A DNA stretch of 64,000 nucleotides from Ecdyonurus torrentis (lineage: Eukaryota > Arthropoda > Insecta > Ephemeroptera > Heptageniidae). Below the pieces are notes generated by a model, which worked only from the letters and a program-made list of their open reading frames with translations, was not told where the DNA came from and ran no database searches. The position numbers and the translations under genes are program-made. This document shows, piece after piece, positions 15,425 to 30,327 of this stretch. The number at the start of each line of letters is the position of its first letter. The stretch's first letter is position 1. The DNA lies in the NCBI GenBank assembly GCA_949318235.1, contig OX439127.1, positions 37,750,888-37,814,887 of the forward strand, written 5' to 3'.

Positions 15425-15790
15425 TATGTATACTTAAAGCCATTAGACCACATAAAACAACATGTGAATTTTAATGAATAAACACGAAATGGGATCTTCA
15501 AAACTGATGACAATTTTTACCAGAATGTTAATGTAGCCCCACGAGAGAGCGTGAAAATACTGTAAAGTCTGCTATTTTCGTAAATATTCATGTTTCTGAC
15601 GTCAGAAACATGCAAAAATTAGTAAAAAATGTTGTGCGGGTTGCATAAATCAAAATTTTCTGATCTCTGCTACGGAGCTACAGTTAGATTTTGAGACAAA
15701 TTAAAGTTATTTATGTAAGTCTCATCAAGTGTTTTGTGATATAAATGCTTATGTTTTCTTCTGGTATATTCCTTTAAACACAAAGCGATT
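15425..15790 (+). repeat. Dispersed repeat with AATGTAGCCCCACGAGAGAG, copy 1
   Basis: About 360 bp shared with 51920-52590 (inverted, interrupted) and 63005-63268. Landmarks: GAATAAACACGAAATGGGAT, AATGTTAATGTAGCCCCACG, GGGTTGCATAAATC, CTCATCAAGTGTTTTGTGAT. A perfect 24-bp palindrome centred on TGACGTCA lies at 15589-15612. Confidence 0.8.
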
Positions 15791-16309
15791 CGATATTTTT
15801 ACTGGAACTTATTTTTACTGATATAATATACTTTACAAATTTCTTGAAAAAAACACCCATTTATATTGCAGTCTAAATTCTGTATAGACCGTTTACAAAA
15901 ACGTAAAAAGTAGAATTCATGAAAAAGCGTAATATTGTATATATTATACGCGTACGTTGTATAACTCTGTGTGTAAATTACAGCTTTAATATGAGATTAC
16001 ACATAGATTAACTTAATCTTGATATATTTGCATGGAGTACAGAAGCAAACGGTTGGTGTGAAATTTTTGCTGTTTATGTTATGTTTATGTTTGCTATAGA
16101 GTTATGAGGTAATGAGATATCGGCAAGCAAAATAAGCAAGTGTGATTTTGATAACAGCATCAGTGGCGCAATATATATAGCGTCTCAAGTATCCCATAAC
16201 ACCTGGTACTTCTCTCGTTATACGATACGTGACCTTTTATCATGGACTATACTGTAGTATCAACTACTTATGTTAATAATGCCTGTCGTACATGCGTATA
16301 AACATGTTT

Positions 16310-16352
<43 letters not shown>

Positions 16353-16689
16353 AAATTTATTAATTGTATGAAATTTTATTTTCTAACGCACGTGTCAAAT
16401 TTCATTTGTTTCAAATACAAATATGTGTATATATTATTTGTTATACTAATTTTTCTTTGTATATTCCAAAAGCTTATCAATTGTAAATTAAAATAACAAA
16501 TTGGAGTTTAAATTAAAAAGTTGATCAAGTTAAGTGAATAATATTGTGACACATTAAGTTTATAGTACAAGTAAGCATTTTATGCAATTAATAAACTTTG
16601 CACGATTTTCCAAGTGAGAGAAAAAAAAAGTGCTTTTTCAAGTAGTTGCTTGTGTATAATTCATCAGATGTGTCTGTATGTATAAGCTT

Positions 16690-16864
16690 AAAGGCAGAGA
16701 GATGCCAAAAGGAATTAGCCACTACCCACACGGAGAGACAGAGAAAATACACGAGCTTTGCAGAGAGTGTAATATTGTTGCATAGCGTTGATTGTTACAG
16801 CAACGTATGCTAATATACACTTGGCAAATCATTAGTTGGGAGTAATGCTGTTGTGCAGTGTATG

Positions 16865-16909
<45 letters not shown>

Positions 16910-17180
16910 GATGCGCACTGCTGATGTATATACATATACATACTTTAGTGACTGGTGTACTGGGTGCTGGTATGAGTTCAAGCACATAAATTACTATAGT
17001 GATCCAACTGCGATACTATCCATTTCACGTCTACAACATCCATCAGATGGGTATGGTGTCGTAAATATCGTGGCTGGGTCCTCCTTCACCGTACCACCTC
17101 CTCCTTATAATCCTCGCACCATTGCTTCTTACAGTGCTGTTGCTGTTAGGTCGACCTGGCCAGCTTGATGCCTATGCAAA
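16690..17180. promoter_or_regulatory. Complex island
   Basis: GC-richer DNA around a (TA)19 tract, with GGTATGGTGTCGTAAATATC, GGCTGGGTCCTCC and GGTCGACCTGGCCAGC. Short frames only. Confidence 0.25.
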
Positions 17181-17664
17181 CATCGCAACCATATATATAA
17201 ATATATACGCAAGCAGTGGACTTGTCTCGCCTCAGCGTGGGTCGATGTTAGCCATGTATTTAAATTTTTTGTCATTATATGTTCATACGTACACTTTGCA
17301 TATTAAAAAAAAAAAAAAAAAAAAAATCTTCCAATTGGTAGTAGAGGCCTATTAGGCTACTGGGCACTTGTCGTTTCTTGTGTCGTTAAATTTTTCAACA
17401 GATACGGTCACCTCTGACTATAAACAAGATAAAAAATATCATACATAAAATTATACCTACGTATATATAAAAAAAGGTGTTTTCTTAAATCTAGAGCTTT
17501 TTGTATGTATCATTAAATTGTATAATATATTACACTAACAAACTTTATGCTATCAATATATATAATACCCTTTATAATTCATTAACAAGGGGAAAAATAA
17601 ATAAATGATTTGTATAATTTTTACATTTCAACACACATATAAGAATTAAATTGAGATTCAAAAT

Positions 17665-17666
<2 letters not shown>

Positions 17667-17736
<70 letters not shown>

Positions 17737-17781
17737 TTATTTATTTATTTACTTACTTATTTATTTACTAATTATTTATTT
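17667..17781. repeat. (TA)n joined to (TTTA)n
   Basis: TA array to about 17731, then TTTA tetramers with ACTTACTT variants to about 17781. Confidence 0.93.
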
Positions 17782-17988
17782 ATATAATTTAACAATTGAT
17801 ACTTTATATATTTGTAATTATCCAATGATTAAAAATTGTTCCAATTCGCGTGATGCATATATTTCAGTTTTGTTATCACTATGCTCTTTCCTCCAGTCAT
17901 GTTATTCCTACATACATGAGTCTCATTTCAGAAAAATATTATGGTACATGAAATTATCTCTCTACATACATTTTTACATCGCAATAAC

Positions 17989-18060
<72 letters not shown>

Positions 18061-18229
18061 GTGTTCAAAGAGTGTAAAAACGACATTTACACTACAGAAA
18101 ACAAATAAGGTATATGGAATGGGCGTTAAAAAATAAAATTATGTAAAAGTTTTCATTTATTAAAAGTCTCTCTCTCTCTCTCTCTCTCTTCTCTCTTCTC
18201 TCTCCGTCTTTTTCTTTTTTAATTTTTTA

Positions 18230-18560
18230 TAAACCACGGTCATGTTACTTCTTATTCAAGTTTGCTGGTAGAAAAAAAAGTGGGCGGGGAATAGCGGCGG
18301 GCTGGGCACTCACGACGATGATCCAAATTTGCAGTCACCTTGTCACTACCTTACAACGATAACCGCATCAGTCCAGGCCATTAATGCATGCTTGTGTTAC
18401 TAATTGGGTGATAAATCAGATGACTGGCCGGCCGCGTTGCTAGTTTGCTACCTGTACACTTCTTACTACCTACTACCAAGCCCACAAAGTGTATCCAGTT
18501 GTTAGTAGGAACAACGCGGAGCACCCTAACCTCATTAGAATATCATCCAACTCATTTCGT
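18230..18560. promoter_or_regulatory. Complex island with GGCCGGCC
   Basis: Contains GTGGGCGGGGAATAGCGGCG, CTGGCCGGCCGCGTTGC and CATTAATGCATGC. It has the highest local G+C left of 31 kb. No conserved frame. Confidence 0.28.
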
Positions 18561-20618
18561 TCATCAAACTACTCCAAATTACCTTCTTATACTTTTATGC
18601 CTTTTGCTTTTTATTATTATTATTTACTTATTTTTAATTATATATCATTCTTATATGTGATCAATAGTTATTTGCATATAGCCTTTATACGAATTTAGAA
18701 GTCAGAAACATTATACAGTAATACATCATGTAACAATGATCAATCAATCAATGATCATCTTAAAAATGACTTCATTATACTCGAACAAAATTACAATGAT
18801 TATTTTCTGAAATATAATGATATTTGGAGGAGAGAGAGAGAGAGAGAGATTTTTTAATGACACATAATTATATAGAATTTTTTATTCTTGTATATAATAA
18901 ACTTAGATTTTGTTTAGTACGCAATTTTGCAATAATTATTTAAATTGGATATTAATTGCATAAATTAACAGGGGGAAATTTCAAGTTTTTTGTTATATTG
19001 ATTGAGTGATTGGTTGATTTCGTTATATACATATATGATTAAATATTAATTTTTAACATTTACATGTCTCAATGTTTTTTCATTTGAATTTATTATGCCT
19101 TATTGAAATACCATGTATTTATACGAAGCATTACATCAATATAAGTTAAAATGAATTTATAGTATTGTGACAAGGTAATATAGATTGAAATTAATATCTA
19201 TAAGAAATGTTTTCTTTTCACTAAACGCGAGAACTTGTAAAGTATCCTGGATACTATGCAAACAGTCGGACAAACGTTGGAGGTCACGTATTTCGATGCA
19301 GATCTTCCTTACAAATTTTTAAAACACATAATAATTGATGCCTTCACAAGATTTGGCGCAACAACACTTTTTAATTATAAGAATATTAAAGTTAACAAGG
19401 CCTTTATAATAAATAGAATAAAAATATGTATAACATATATAAAAAAAAGTGTTGTATAGAGCCAAAACTCAAAAAGAATTAAAGTATTTTCATAACAGGG
19501 AGATTTCTAAATTGAATTATAACACAAACTTTAAAAACCTCCCTACGCGTTTTAAATTATACACAAAAAGAAAGAAAAAAAAAATGATAAAGGCAAAAAG
19601 AAGTGTTAAAATTGTTAAAATATTATTTTAAAGAGGTTTTGTTTATTTTAAAAGGTTATACTCGCAAGAAGTGTGCGCTGAGCGGATCAACATTATTATG
19701 GTAGCTAGTTAAATTTATGATGCAATTACGTCTGGAAAGCGGTAGCAACGGTTTACGAAATTTAATCAACTTTATACAAGCTTCTCATTTTTCATTCATT
19801 ATATAATATAAAATCTAAGCAGCAATCTCATTCTTCTACTTCAAAATTTATATTCTTATTTGACTTTAAGCTTAATAGCATATTATATATTTTATATATT
19901 AAAATATCGTTATGAATTATATATTTTATAATAAAAATAATTATCTTTTTCATTAAGGTGAACTACATAGTAGATATTATACAGCAGTATCAAAGTTTTT
20001 TTAAGTTCTTAAAATTTTCAGTGTTATTGTCTATTAATCAATATATTACTATATTATGTCTTTATATTTTTAAATTATTCGTCTTATTTGTTATTATTAT
20101 ATTAAGGAGAATAAAATTATTTGTGAGAATATATTCATGCATAATTTAAACACAGCTGGGTGACACAAGGACACATAAATCTTTATTAGGTTATTCAAAA
20201 TGCTTTTTCCGTTTGAACTTCATTTCCTTACACCTGCATAAAAAAAATAAATAAAAGATACATCAATTAGTAAGCGTATGCAAAATAGTGTCACCTCATA
20301 GTAAGGATCAATCAACCTTATTAAAAAATAATCACAACTGATAAAATAATAAAAGTTAAGTTAGCTTTGAACCCCTATTGTTATTATTATAATAAATTCA
20401 TTTATTTATATAAGTTCATATAAAATTTGAAGGAAAAAAATTGTTTCCTGTGCATTAATATATATATATATATATATTTCAAAGGTTAGTGTAAAAAAGT
20501 CTATGACACACTGATACATAATAAATCATTTTGGAAAAAGTAACAACAAGAAATATGAATTAAATGACTCGATTAATTACACTCATAATTAACTAACTTT
20601 ATATGAGAATTATGAAAT

Positions 20619-20682
<64 letters not shown>

Positions 20683-21650
20683 TAAAATAACATATAAACA
20701 ATAAACATATCAAAAGTATATATACGTAAAATCGCTATACACTGCAATGCGCTGTAAAAGGAAATCAAATGTGTTGTGTGATCTTCGATTGTTTATGTCT
20801 AAACACAATACAGTAGCTTTGAACTTTAACCTTAAACCGTGGGAGCAAAAGTAATAGGATAAATGGAAAAATTATACCAAGAAGGCTTTCAAAAAGTTGT
20901 ATCATATATAAATATCTATATAGAGACAGACACGTTTGATTTAAAATCTCAATAATATCACCTATATAAATCAATTTTAAAACGGAAATTGCTCATATTA
21001 TTTTAATTTTAAATGAACAATAGTTTATAATATATTCAAACAATGGTTCCAGAAAATAAAAATTATGGATATTGAAATGTTTTATTATGTATAATTGTAT
21101 TACTTTATTTATTAATAATCAATTTTATTTTTTTATTTTTCTATGTTATTTTACATGCCATTCATGAATAAACAATGATCACACTGATTTTAAGCAAAAA
21201 ATTACGTTGTTTGTGCTTTACCTCTATATGATCGTTGGTCGTTAATGTTAAGCTCGTTTATTATGCATAAATACAATTTGGAATTACTCAAATCACATTT
21301 CACATTGTATAAACGTAATATTGTTTAAAAAAAATATTACAAAAAGTCCTATGCATAAAAAAGTATAAACAGCTGTTGTGTAAATAATAATAATTAAAAA
21401 ATTGTAAAAAAAAAAAAAAAAAAAAAGCTTTAACCCTATGGACTTTTTTTAGTCCATGCCATAACAGCAAAATAAAATTTAATTATGTGGATTTAAAAAA
21501 TATACAATCAAAAACCATTTTAAAATAATATTACTATCAATTTCGGATGAGGTTTATTACATTGTTATATTTAATTTTTTAAATTCTATATCAAAGTGTG
21601 TGAAAGGAAATCAGATACAGTCCGATAAAAATAATAATTTACGATAAAAG

Positions 21651-21684
<34 letters not shown>

Positions 21685-22060
21685 TCAATGTAAATTTTTT
21701 GATATGTAGGAATACAAAGTCTAAAAGTAAAAAAAGGATGTGATTAATATAAACCAAAAGCCCGTATAAAGGTTGCTTAACCTTTTTAAATAACCTTTTG
21801 TTGTACTAAAATACTTTGTCATATTTCCTGTTCAAGTTATAATTTCTTCAAAAAAAAATTCACAAGCATAAATCATAGTAATAAATTTCGATTGTTTACA
21901 AATTAATATAGTATTCTATTAACCCAAGTGAAAGTCTATAAGAAAAAAAAATTAATACTATTATACAGTAGAATTAAGCTACAAATTCATAAATGTACGA
22001 AGACTTAAACAAATTACATTCTATATGTGTAGCAATGAGGAAGACTGTAAGAAAAAAAAG
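18560..22060. other. AT-rich DNA without recognised genes
   Basis: Two TA tracts, a short GA tract and poly(T) runs. Frames at 19256-19631, 19958-20149 and 20765-20974 are Ile/Lys/Tyr-rich products of AT-rich DNA. I see no conserved island here. Confidence 0.6.
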
Positions 22061-22061
22061 G

Positions 22062-22475
22062 GGGTAATTTTATTTCATATTCTAAAAGAGAACATTGTCC
22101 TGAATCAATAGATTTGAGAATTTCTAATTTTCGAGTTCACTTAATATTTTTAATCAATTATTGAAAGTCGCAAAATGACGTCACGGGTTGCAACTTTTCC
22201 TATGCCCACATGCATAAGCTGCCACCACAGTGACGTCATTTCGTGACTTTTAATAGTTAATTAAAAATATTTAGTGAACTCAAAAATTAGACGTCACTGG
22301 TGGCAACTTTTTCCTATGCCCACATGCATAAGCTGCCACCAGTGACGTCATTTTTTTTATTTTCAAAAATTAATTAAAAATACTTAATGAACTCAAAAAT
22401 TAGAAATACACATATCAATCGATTCAAAACAATGTACTCTTTTAGAATATGCAATAAAATTACACCCTAAAATTT
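22062..22475. mobile_element. MITE, family CATATTCTAAAAGAG, copy 1, with internal duplication
   Basis: Left TTTCATATTCTAAAAGAGAA and right TTCTCTTTTAGAATATG-type arms enclose a core. The segment CCTATGCCCACATGCATAAG with GCCACC and TGACGTCA occurs twice in tandem (around 22200-22238 and 22310-22350), so one core unit of about 112 bp is duplicated. Three exact TGACGTCA octamers lie inside. Confidence 0.78.
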
Positions 22476-22719
22476 TGGTTAGTCTTCCTTATTATATAAA
22501 GCTATAGCAGAGTTTTTCCTCTTGTTAAAATTACGAAATGTATATCATACTAAATTTCTTACTTAAAAATTTGTAAGTATATTTTATTTTTATATAAAAT
22601 AAAAGTTTGAAAAGAGCTTTAAATTGATTGTGATATATTATGATGTATGTTTTGGAAATAAAATGGTGAGTTGATTTTTAAGGTCAATAAAAAAGTTTGT
22701 GTAGCAGCACTTATTGTCC

Positions 22720-23345
22720 TGATCTCTTGGTATAGAGGGACGTTTTGCGGCGAGCTAGTCAGCTCGTTCGTTCGTTCGCTTGCTAGGCACTGGAGTGAAA
22801 GACTGAAGATAAGAAGACCCTCTTTTTTCCTTCTCTTCTCCATGATGATGCACCAACCCCCACCTACCCTTACTGCTTTTTCGCTACCCATCCCACTCAC
22901 AGAATTGGAGCAAATTCGCTTGGACTAGAGGTTAGATTTTTTCCAAGTCATTTTATATATAGAGACATCCATCCATAGGCCACTAGCAGCTTCTATAAAA
23001 GGGAAGAAATTGCTTTCCGATACTTGCAGGCAGGCGTATAGCATCAGAGTTTAGCGCCTATAGCTTCTCCACCTCTTATACCGTAATTCCTTGAGAAGGA
23101 TATCAGTCCCTAGAGGTCGCCTTGAGCGGCAATCAATTTGCCAGCAGAGATTACACTTCTTGCTGCTGCCACAGCACCAGCCGCAACAAAGAGCAAAATC
23201 TCAGCCTCAATTTTCTCTAGCAGCACTTTTCTCCCGTTCTTTAAAGCTATTATCTATACACATATATATTATTATCCTAGCCAAATAACAGCAACCCTCA
23301 CAGCAGAGCTTATGGGTCACATTCTGCTACTGTTTGTTATAGTTA
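22720..23345 (+). promoter_or_regulatory. Complex island with TATAAAAGGGAAGA
   Basis: A TATA-type word at 22994-23007 is identical over 14 bases to the one at 10975-10988. Downstream are GCAGGCAGGCGTATAGC, CAGTCCCTAGAGGTCGCC and a CAG/GCC-rich stretch. Two overlapping frames of 65 and 83 codons after 23091 have no recognisable domain. This could be a first, non-coding or short exon. Confidence 0.33.
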
Positions 23346-23667
23346 ATAGTAGACTCTTAAAGATTTCAAGTAAAATTTGCTTTTTTTAACACCCTGCATG
23401 AAAGCAGATTTCGAAAATATCTTTATTATATATTCTAATAGTAAAAATCACGATTGCTAATCAAATTAGCTGTGGTAAATGGCACATTTTACACAAAGGA
23501 GGAAAAATTATCGTAATAAAAATGTTATGAATACTATAATTTTTGAGAATATTTTGTGCATTTTTTGGAGTTTCAAAATAAGCAATAGATCAGACAAATT
23601 AAATAGGCACCAAAGTAAATTTTGAATGTAATGTTGTGGCATGAAATAAAGTTTTCATTGCATCAGG

Positions 23668-23736
<69 letters not shown>

Positions 23737-24546
23737 AATGCTGTTAAGAAAGCAGCAACAGAAAAAAGGGAATTGTTTGCAAACGTGAAATAATGTAATG
23801 TAACAACCACTTTCGTGGGCATCATAATTTACTTGCATAAGTACTGAAAAGAAAGCTTTTATGAATTATGTTAATTTTTAACAGAAGAAGATGCAGAAAT
23901 GTTTATCTCTCTCCTCTTTCTAAAAGTAATAGTAGAGTAAATTCTGTGAATTTTTTTTCCTAAAAATACGACAAATAAATCACACAAAAATTAATGTTGT
24001 ATTACACCTAAATCTAATAAATGTTGCATCAGTAAAAGTATGTGAGAAAAATTTACAAGACCATTTGTATTATAAACTTATAAATATGTATAATGTGTAA
24101 TGAGATTTTATATCTGCGCATGATTGCTCGAAGTTATATTCTGCTTGATTGTATATTATGCTCATGCATCAAAATTATTGTTATTTTTGCAGCGTTTCCA
24201 TCACCAATGAATGTTCCAAACTCAGTGAAAAAAGGTTATAAGTTAATATATATTTTTTAATTACTTTTTTTTTTACTCATGGGAGAGAGAAAATAAGCAT
24301 GTAGAAAAAGTAAAAGACTATTTCAGAAGCAAAACTGCGGATGAAACTCTTATCACAGAGCAATGATAATTATTCGCGTAATCATTTAACTTACGATGTG
24401 CTTTTGTGCCCGACTCTCTCTCTCTCTCTCTCTCTCTTAATTCTTTAGTGGTCAGAGGGAGACAATGGCAATGGAAATTACTTGCCAGACTTAGATAAAG
24501 CCTTACATCTGCTACCACAACTACCAAATTAAACTTGGCGTTCATT

Positions 24547-24578
<32 letters not shown>

Positions 24579-25099
24579 GAGAGAGACTTTTTCACCCTTA
24601 TATAACAATTACGCCTTTATACAGAAGTATTTGCAGTTAGTGTAAAACTATATTATGGATTTTCTGTTACAATGTTTACAAAAATGTAATCTCTGTCAGA
24701 TTAAAATAATAATAATAAAATAAAACAAATTTGCACCAATTGTTTCATTTTAAGATTTTGCATTTATCTATAGAATTATTATATATTCTCGTAATTATTT
24801 TTATACTTTCATAAAAAAAGACCAACAATTGATTCTAATATAAAGTTTTAGATGTGAAGGTTAGTATATCCAATTACTGTTAACCAAAAACAATATTGTC
24901 TAGACAATTAAGGGTGGAATAATTATTAAGTGTCAGCTATATAGGGTTATAAGATGAAATGGGGAGAGTAAGACAGAGTGAGAGCGAGTGTGTGTAGTTT
25001 AATGCGTTAGTGTGTGTATGAGAGAAAGAGAGCGAGAACGAACTCAACTTTTTAAACTGTTTAATAGTGGTAAGAAGTGAAGTATAAGATTTTTAATTT

Positions 25100-25540
25100 T
25101 TTATCAAAGCTTCTCTCGGAAGCATTATTAGGGAGCTCGTTTTGAACGTGTCACTGTATATCACCAGAGTTGGCACAAGTGTCCAGCAGATGTCACCTTT
25201 TATACCCCCCTTTTACCAACAACCAATGAAGTGGGCCATTAGCAAAGCTCTTAGCTGTATTAACAGAACAAGACTATGAGGCGTGCTCATTAAAATACCA
25301 AACCACAAGACAAATTCACGCCCGACCCTCCTAACTAGCATATGTTAGTAGCTGAGGAGAGAGATCATTTTTCTCTGTGTGTATATTTTGCCACGCAATG
25401 ATGAGCGGCCCGCGCCTGCCTGTCTTTGCTTCTCTGTGTCAAAGCTGGCCCATCTCTCTTCATCATCACTGGTAACGAGACAACCACCCCATCATACCAC
25501 AAGAACAAATGTCTATGCTATTTTTCATATTCTGCCGCGT
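25100..25540. promoter_or_regulatory. Complex island
   Basis: Contains TATCACCAGAGTTGGCAC, GTGTCCAGCAGATGTCACC and GAGCGGCCCGCGCCTGCC. An 81-codon frame at 25379-25624 lacks any recognisable domain. Smaller islands of the same kind lie at 7180-7270, 12860-12960 and 26915-27030. Confidence 0.25.
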
Positions 25541-25904
25541 TTAGATAAAAATTCTTTAAATATGAGTATTATGTTCAAGCAGCTACATAGTATTTATTTT
25601 TTACTATTATGCTCTTTGAAATAACTCCAACTAATCATAAATTAAAGAGACAAAGATAATATACTAAATTTTTTTTTGAAGAAAATAAATTCTGTTTCTA
25701 CTAAGATATTCATTATATCTTGTACAATTATTCATTAAATGAAATAGTAATTGCATAAATTTCCCACTGGATGGATTGTCACTTATTAGTTTATATTTTT
25801 ATCTTCTCCTGTTTCTATACAGTTTTTAAATAAGAATCCTGTACTCAAAACATTGGATATACCATGATATGGGATTATCATACATGCACCTATCATGTTC
25901 TTAA

Positions 25905-26055
25905 CCCTTTTTTACCCTCACAAACTGGAATTAAAAAGTTGAAAAGTAGGGAACTTTTGAAATCATGACGTCGCAAAATCCAGGTTTACAATAGAAATTG
26001 TAAAACGGGTTGCCTACTTTACAAGTTTTCTCCCCAGTTTGTGAGGGCAATTAAG
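25905..26055. mobile_element. Short inverted-repeat element
   Basis: ACCCTCACAAACTGG (left) faces CCAGTTTGTGAGGGC (right) over about 150 bp, with inner GTAGGGAACTTTTGAAA and ATGACGTCGC near the centre. One copy was seen in this window. Confidence 0.55.
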
Positions 26056-26531
26056 AAATATTATATGTGCAATTAATTCTAAATTTAGGATCACTTTCAA
26101 CTTCTTTAAGGCTGATTCACACGTTGCAATGTTTTCAATTTGCAATAAAGTTACGTGAAATCTCTAAATTTAAAAACTCAAAAAATACGAGCAATGCAAT
26201 TTATTGTCATGCATTGAAAATATTGCATTTTGTGAACAAACCGTTAGATGAGTTATGTGATCGATTTAAAACTATAAAGTCAACCAAAAGTGATTATGCC
26301 TAATTTATTTCTTGGGGGAAAAGCAAGAAATTGTATATAGTCACTTTAAATCGATCACGATTAGGTATATTATATATTATTTATTATTCTATGCCCACTA
26401 GAAAACTAGAAAATTTCTTTTATTGGATATCTTCATCACGCTTCCCTATTGGGCATAACTAAAATAACTGAAAATTTTTATATTTAGAGACGATGTTAAG
26501 AATTTTAACTTCTTCTTCTTCTTCTTCTTCT

Positions 26532-26565
<34 letters not shown>

Positions 26566-27029
26566 AAGAAATGCTGCATGACATCCCTTGTTGAATGTAC
26601 GAGTATATCTATCTAGAAGGCCTTCGTACAGAAAAATAAAAGTTATATGATGAAAAAAAAAAAAAAAAAAAAACATGCCATAGAGAGATCAGCATTTTTT
26701 TTTCCACACGTAATTTAAATTTGACAAAATGTAAAATGAAATAAAAGAGTCAAACTTTTTGAATGTTTTTCTCAGTTAAATAGACAGACAGCACACAGTC
26801 TCGACACTGTTTCCTATATTTCACATTTTATGTCATGATGTACACAGTGAAGTTCACAATATAATTCATAACTTATCCTGATAGGTAAATGTTTTTATTT
26901 CTCTCTCACTCCACACACCAATTAATTCTAGTGACAGTAAAGCGCTCGAGCTATTAGAGAAGGCGGCTTACAACAGAGGCGTGTAGACGAACGTGCGAGA
27001 GCTATTTTCAGTTGCTTTGCTTCCTTCCA

Positions 27030-27618
27030 ACCACAAATTAATGTTACACTAAAACAGCCTTATGCATAATATATATCTTGTTTAAACACAAGTAGCAGTT
27101 TGAGCACCAGTTTTACATATAAGTACGACATCAACTTGAAAGAATTACCTAATGAGCATTTTATGTACGTGTGGACATGAAACTTTTTATATTTTATTAT
27201 TGCTTTGCGATAACAACAACCATACTCATGGTAATTATTATAAGCTACAATAAAAGCTTTACATTGAAGCTGATGAGTTCTAGAAGGAATTAACGTATAA
27301 AATTTATAAAAATCTGTAATTAATATTCTAAAGATATATAATCACACAAAAATAATAATAATAAAAAAAAAATAATAAAAATAAAAAAATAAAAAAGTAA
27401 GAATTTTTAATGCAGGTGAATTTTTCAGTACGCGACCGGCTACCGGAAACTTTGAACAACGCTAATTAAGCAATTGCTGTCGCAGATTTTGTTTCTAATC
27501 GGCAAGCCGCGTTATAAGTTTTTAAAACAAATTAAAATTGCTTAAATTTCTATTTAACTATACCATAGACCTTTATTGTTTATATTCAATTTTAAGGTTC
27601 CAAATATCTTTACATAGA

Positions 27619-27696
<78 letters not shown>

Positions 27697-28391
27697 TATA
27701 TATATATGATCAAATTACTAAATTATTTATTTTTTGTATAACCTTAATATTTTTTGTCAATTATTATTAGTAATTGTTTGCTTGTTTATTTTTTTGGTAT
27801 TTTTTTGGGAACAGAAACGAGCAAAGTTTCATTGTTTCCACCTAAAATTTTGCGTGAATTTGACGACTTGTTGGGCAACAATTTTTGACTGAAGTATAAT
27901 AAAATAATAATAATTTTATAAATAAATAACAGATCTTGGTTGGCTAGAAGATGAAAGCAAAACTACGTGTATACTAAATTATTATCTTACGTATTACAGA
28001 GATACTGAATTATACAATTATGTTAATTGACTATAATGCAAAGTCATAATGTTAAGTTTTATCTGCATAGTCAAATTGGTACAGTACATTACACACAGCT
28101 ACTTAACACTCGGAGAGGTTTAACATTTTAAATGCTATAAAATATTTTCTTTTCCCACTTTTTTTTTTTTTTTTTTTTTTACAAAATAATAATATTAATT
28201 TTTTTTCCAAGTTTCAAAAGTTTGCTCTTAATTATACCAAACTAAAATTTGAAAATTCAAATTACTTTTTATTCTTTGCTTTTTTTTTTTTTTTTTTTTT
28301 AATAAACTGTGTTTCTATTAAATTTCAAATCATTTTCCATCTTTAGTAATTATATCCATCCATACTAAGCTATAGTTTATTCTTCGTCATA

Positions 28392-28465
<74 letters not shown>

Positions 28466-28840
28466 TCTGTCTAATTAAATTTGTTTAAGATTCATGAAAT
28501 GAAATTTTAAATCAAAGTATCAAATAAAACTACCACTTTTTTTTTAATTAATTTTTATTATATTGCATTTTTAAGTATAGAACTTTTAAATAAACAAATA
28601 GATTGTTCACATTATGTATCAAGTAACAGCACCAAATGCATATGCAGGAAGACCAATTGATACTTGATACAAAAATTATTCATTCCAAACATAAAATGTT
28701 CAACAACAGCTTTTTTTTCTGCTTTTTTTATTATTATATTCTTATTTTTAAGTATAAATACATTACAAATTAAAACCTTCCTCACTGAATACCGAGTGTT
28801 TTCCAATTCAGTCTTGAACAGCATGACATCAGGCATGTAG

Positions 28841-28923
<83 letters not shown>

Positions 28924-30019
28924 GAACATAAAAGGACTGAGACCATAAACTTAGTTATTAGTTACGAATTAAATAGAACTGAAAAACACTCAAATCACTT
29001 TCTTCTAATAATTTAAAAAATATACATATAATAAATAATAAAAAAAAAATCACATTTTTCTACTTTACAAACCTACTTCTTGTGACTGCAAAGCTATGAT
29101 ATCAAACACGTAAAACATTCTACAACTCCTATATACATACATAATATACATTATTACCAAAATAAGAACAGAGGTTATTACAACCGGATGCACCCCATTT
29201 TCTCGGATTCTAATCTAGTAATCGAAATAAAATTTAACACGTATTAACTTTAATATTACATTGATCACTTGTACATTTTTGGTGTTTATCTGTGGAAAAT
29301 TGTTCCAAATAAAGGGGTGCATGCGGTTGTAAAAATCTCCGTTCTTATTTTGGCTAGAGTGTGTGTATATATATATATTATATTGAAGTGAGGAAACAAC
29401 ATGCCATGGGAACTAGGGAGCATTATAAGGAAACCTGTCATTAACATAATAAAGTTGATATTACAACTATTGCAATTGAGCAAGCTCGAAATTTTGTTAC
29501 AAGCTATTTAATTCTTAGATTTATTTAATAATTAATTTATTTTTATTGTATAGATTTCTTTTCCCAGTCTAAAGGCTTGAATAAAATACCGAAACAACAA
29601 TATTATTTCTATAATGCAAAGCATTTAATATGTTTAATATATCTATGTTTATGATAAATTTGAAAGAATAAGACAGTAGAAAATCAGCAATGCCCTTACC
29701 ATAGTGTTACCTGAGGAGTTTTCTCGTGTCCTTTTCTTTCCAATTTATCATAACTAACCATGATTGTTTATTTTCCTTAATATCTCTATAACATGTATAA
29801 TATATAATATGGATAAAATTAGCCGCTTTAGTTCATGATTGTTATTTCATAGTTTTTAGATAGAATGGTCAATACAAGCCAAAATATTTTTTAAAAATTA
29901 ACATTATGGAGAGAGAAAAAACAAACATATATATTTGTACTGTAAAATAGTATAAAAAAACATTGAACTTACACGATGATACAAGTGTTAAAAAAAATTA
30001 TACAACTATCAATTGGCTA

Positions 30020-30053
<34 letters not shown>

Positions 30054-30290
30054 TAAAGATAAAACTGTTGCTTTTATAATAACATAATAAAAGAATAATT
30101 TTGTTTCTACAAATTATTTTGTGCTAAAAAACCTTTCAAATATCACATGTGAATATAAAAACGTGACTGTTTTACAGACAAAATACTTTGTAAAAATTAT
30201 ATTTTATTATTATTATTTAAACTATACAAAAATCACATTGGAAAACAATTAAGTTACAAAAATGACAAACAAATTATGTTCCATACTTTA

Positions 30291-30327
<37 letters not shown>

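Noticed and set aside
27268..27295. Second hammerhead because of CTGATGAGTTC
   Set aside because: No GAAA core after a closing stem II and no stem I partner.
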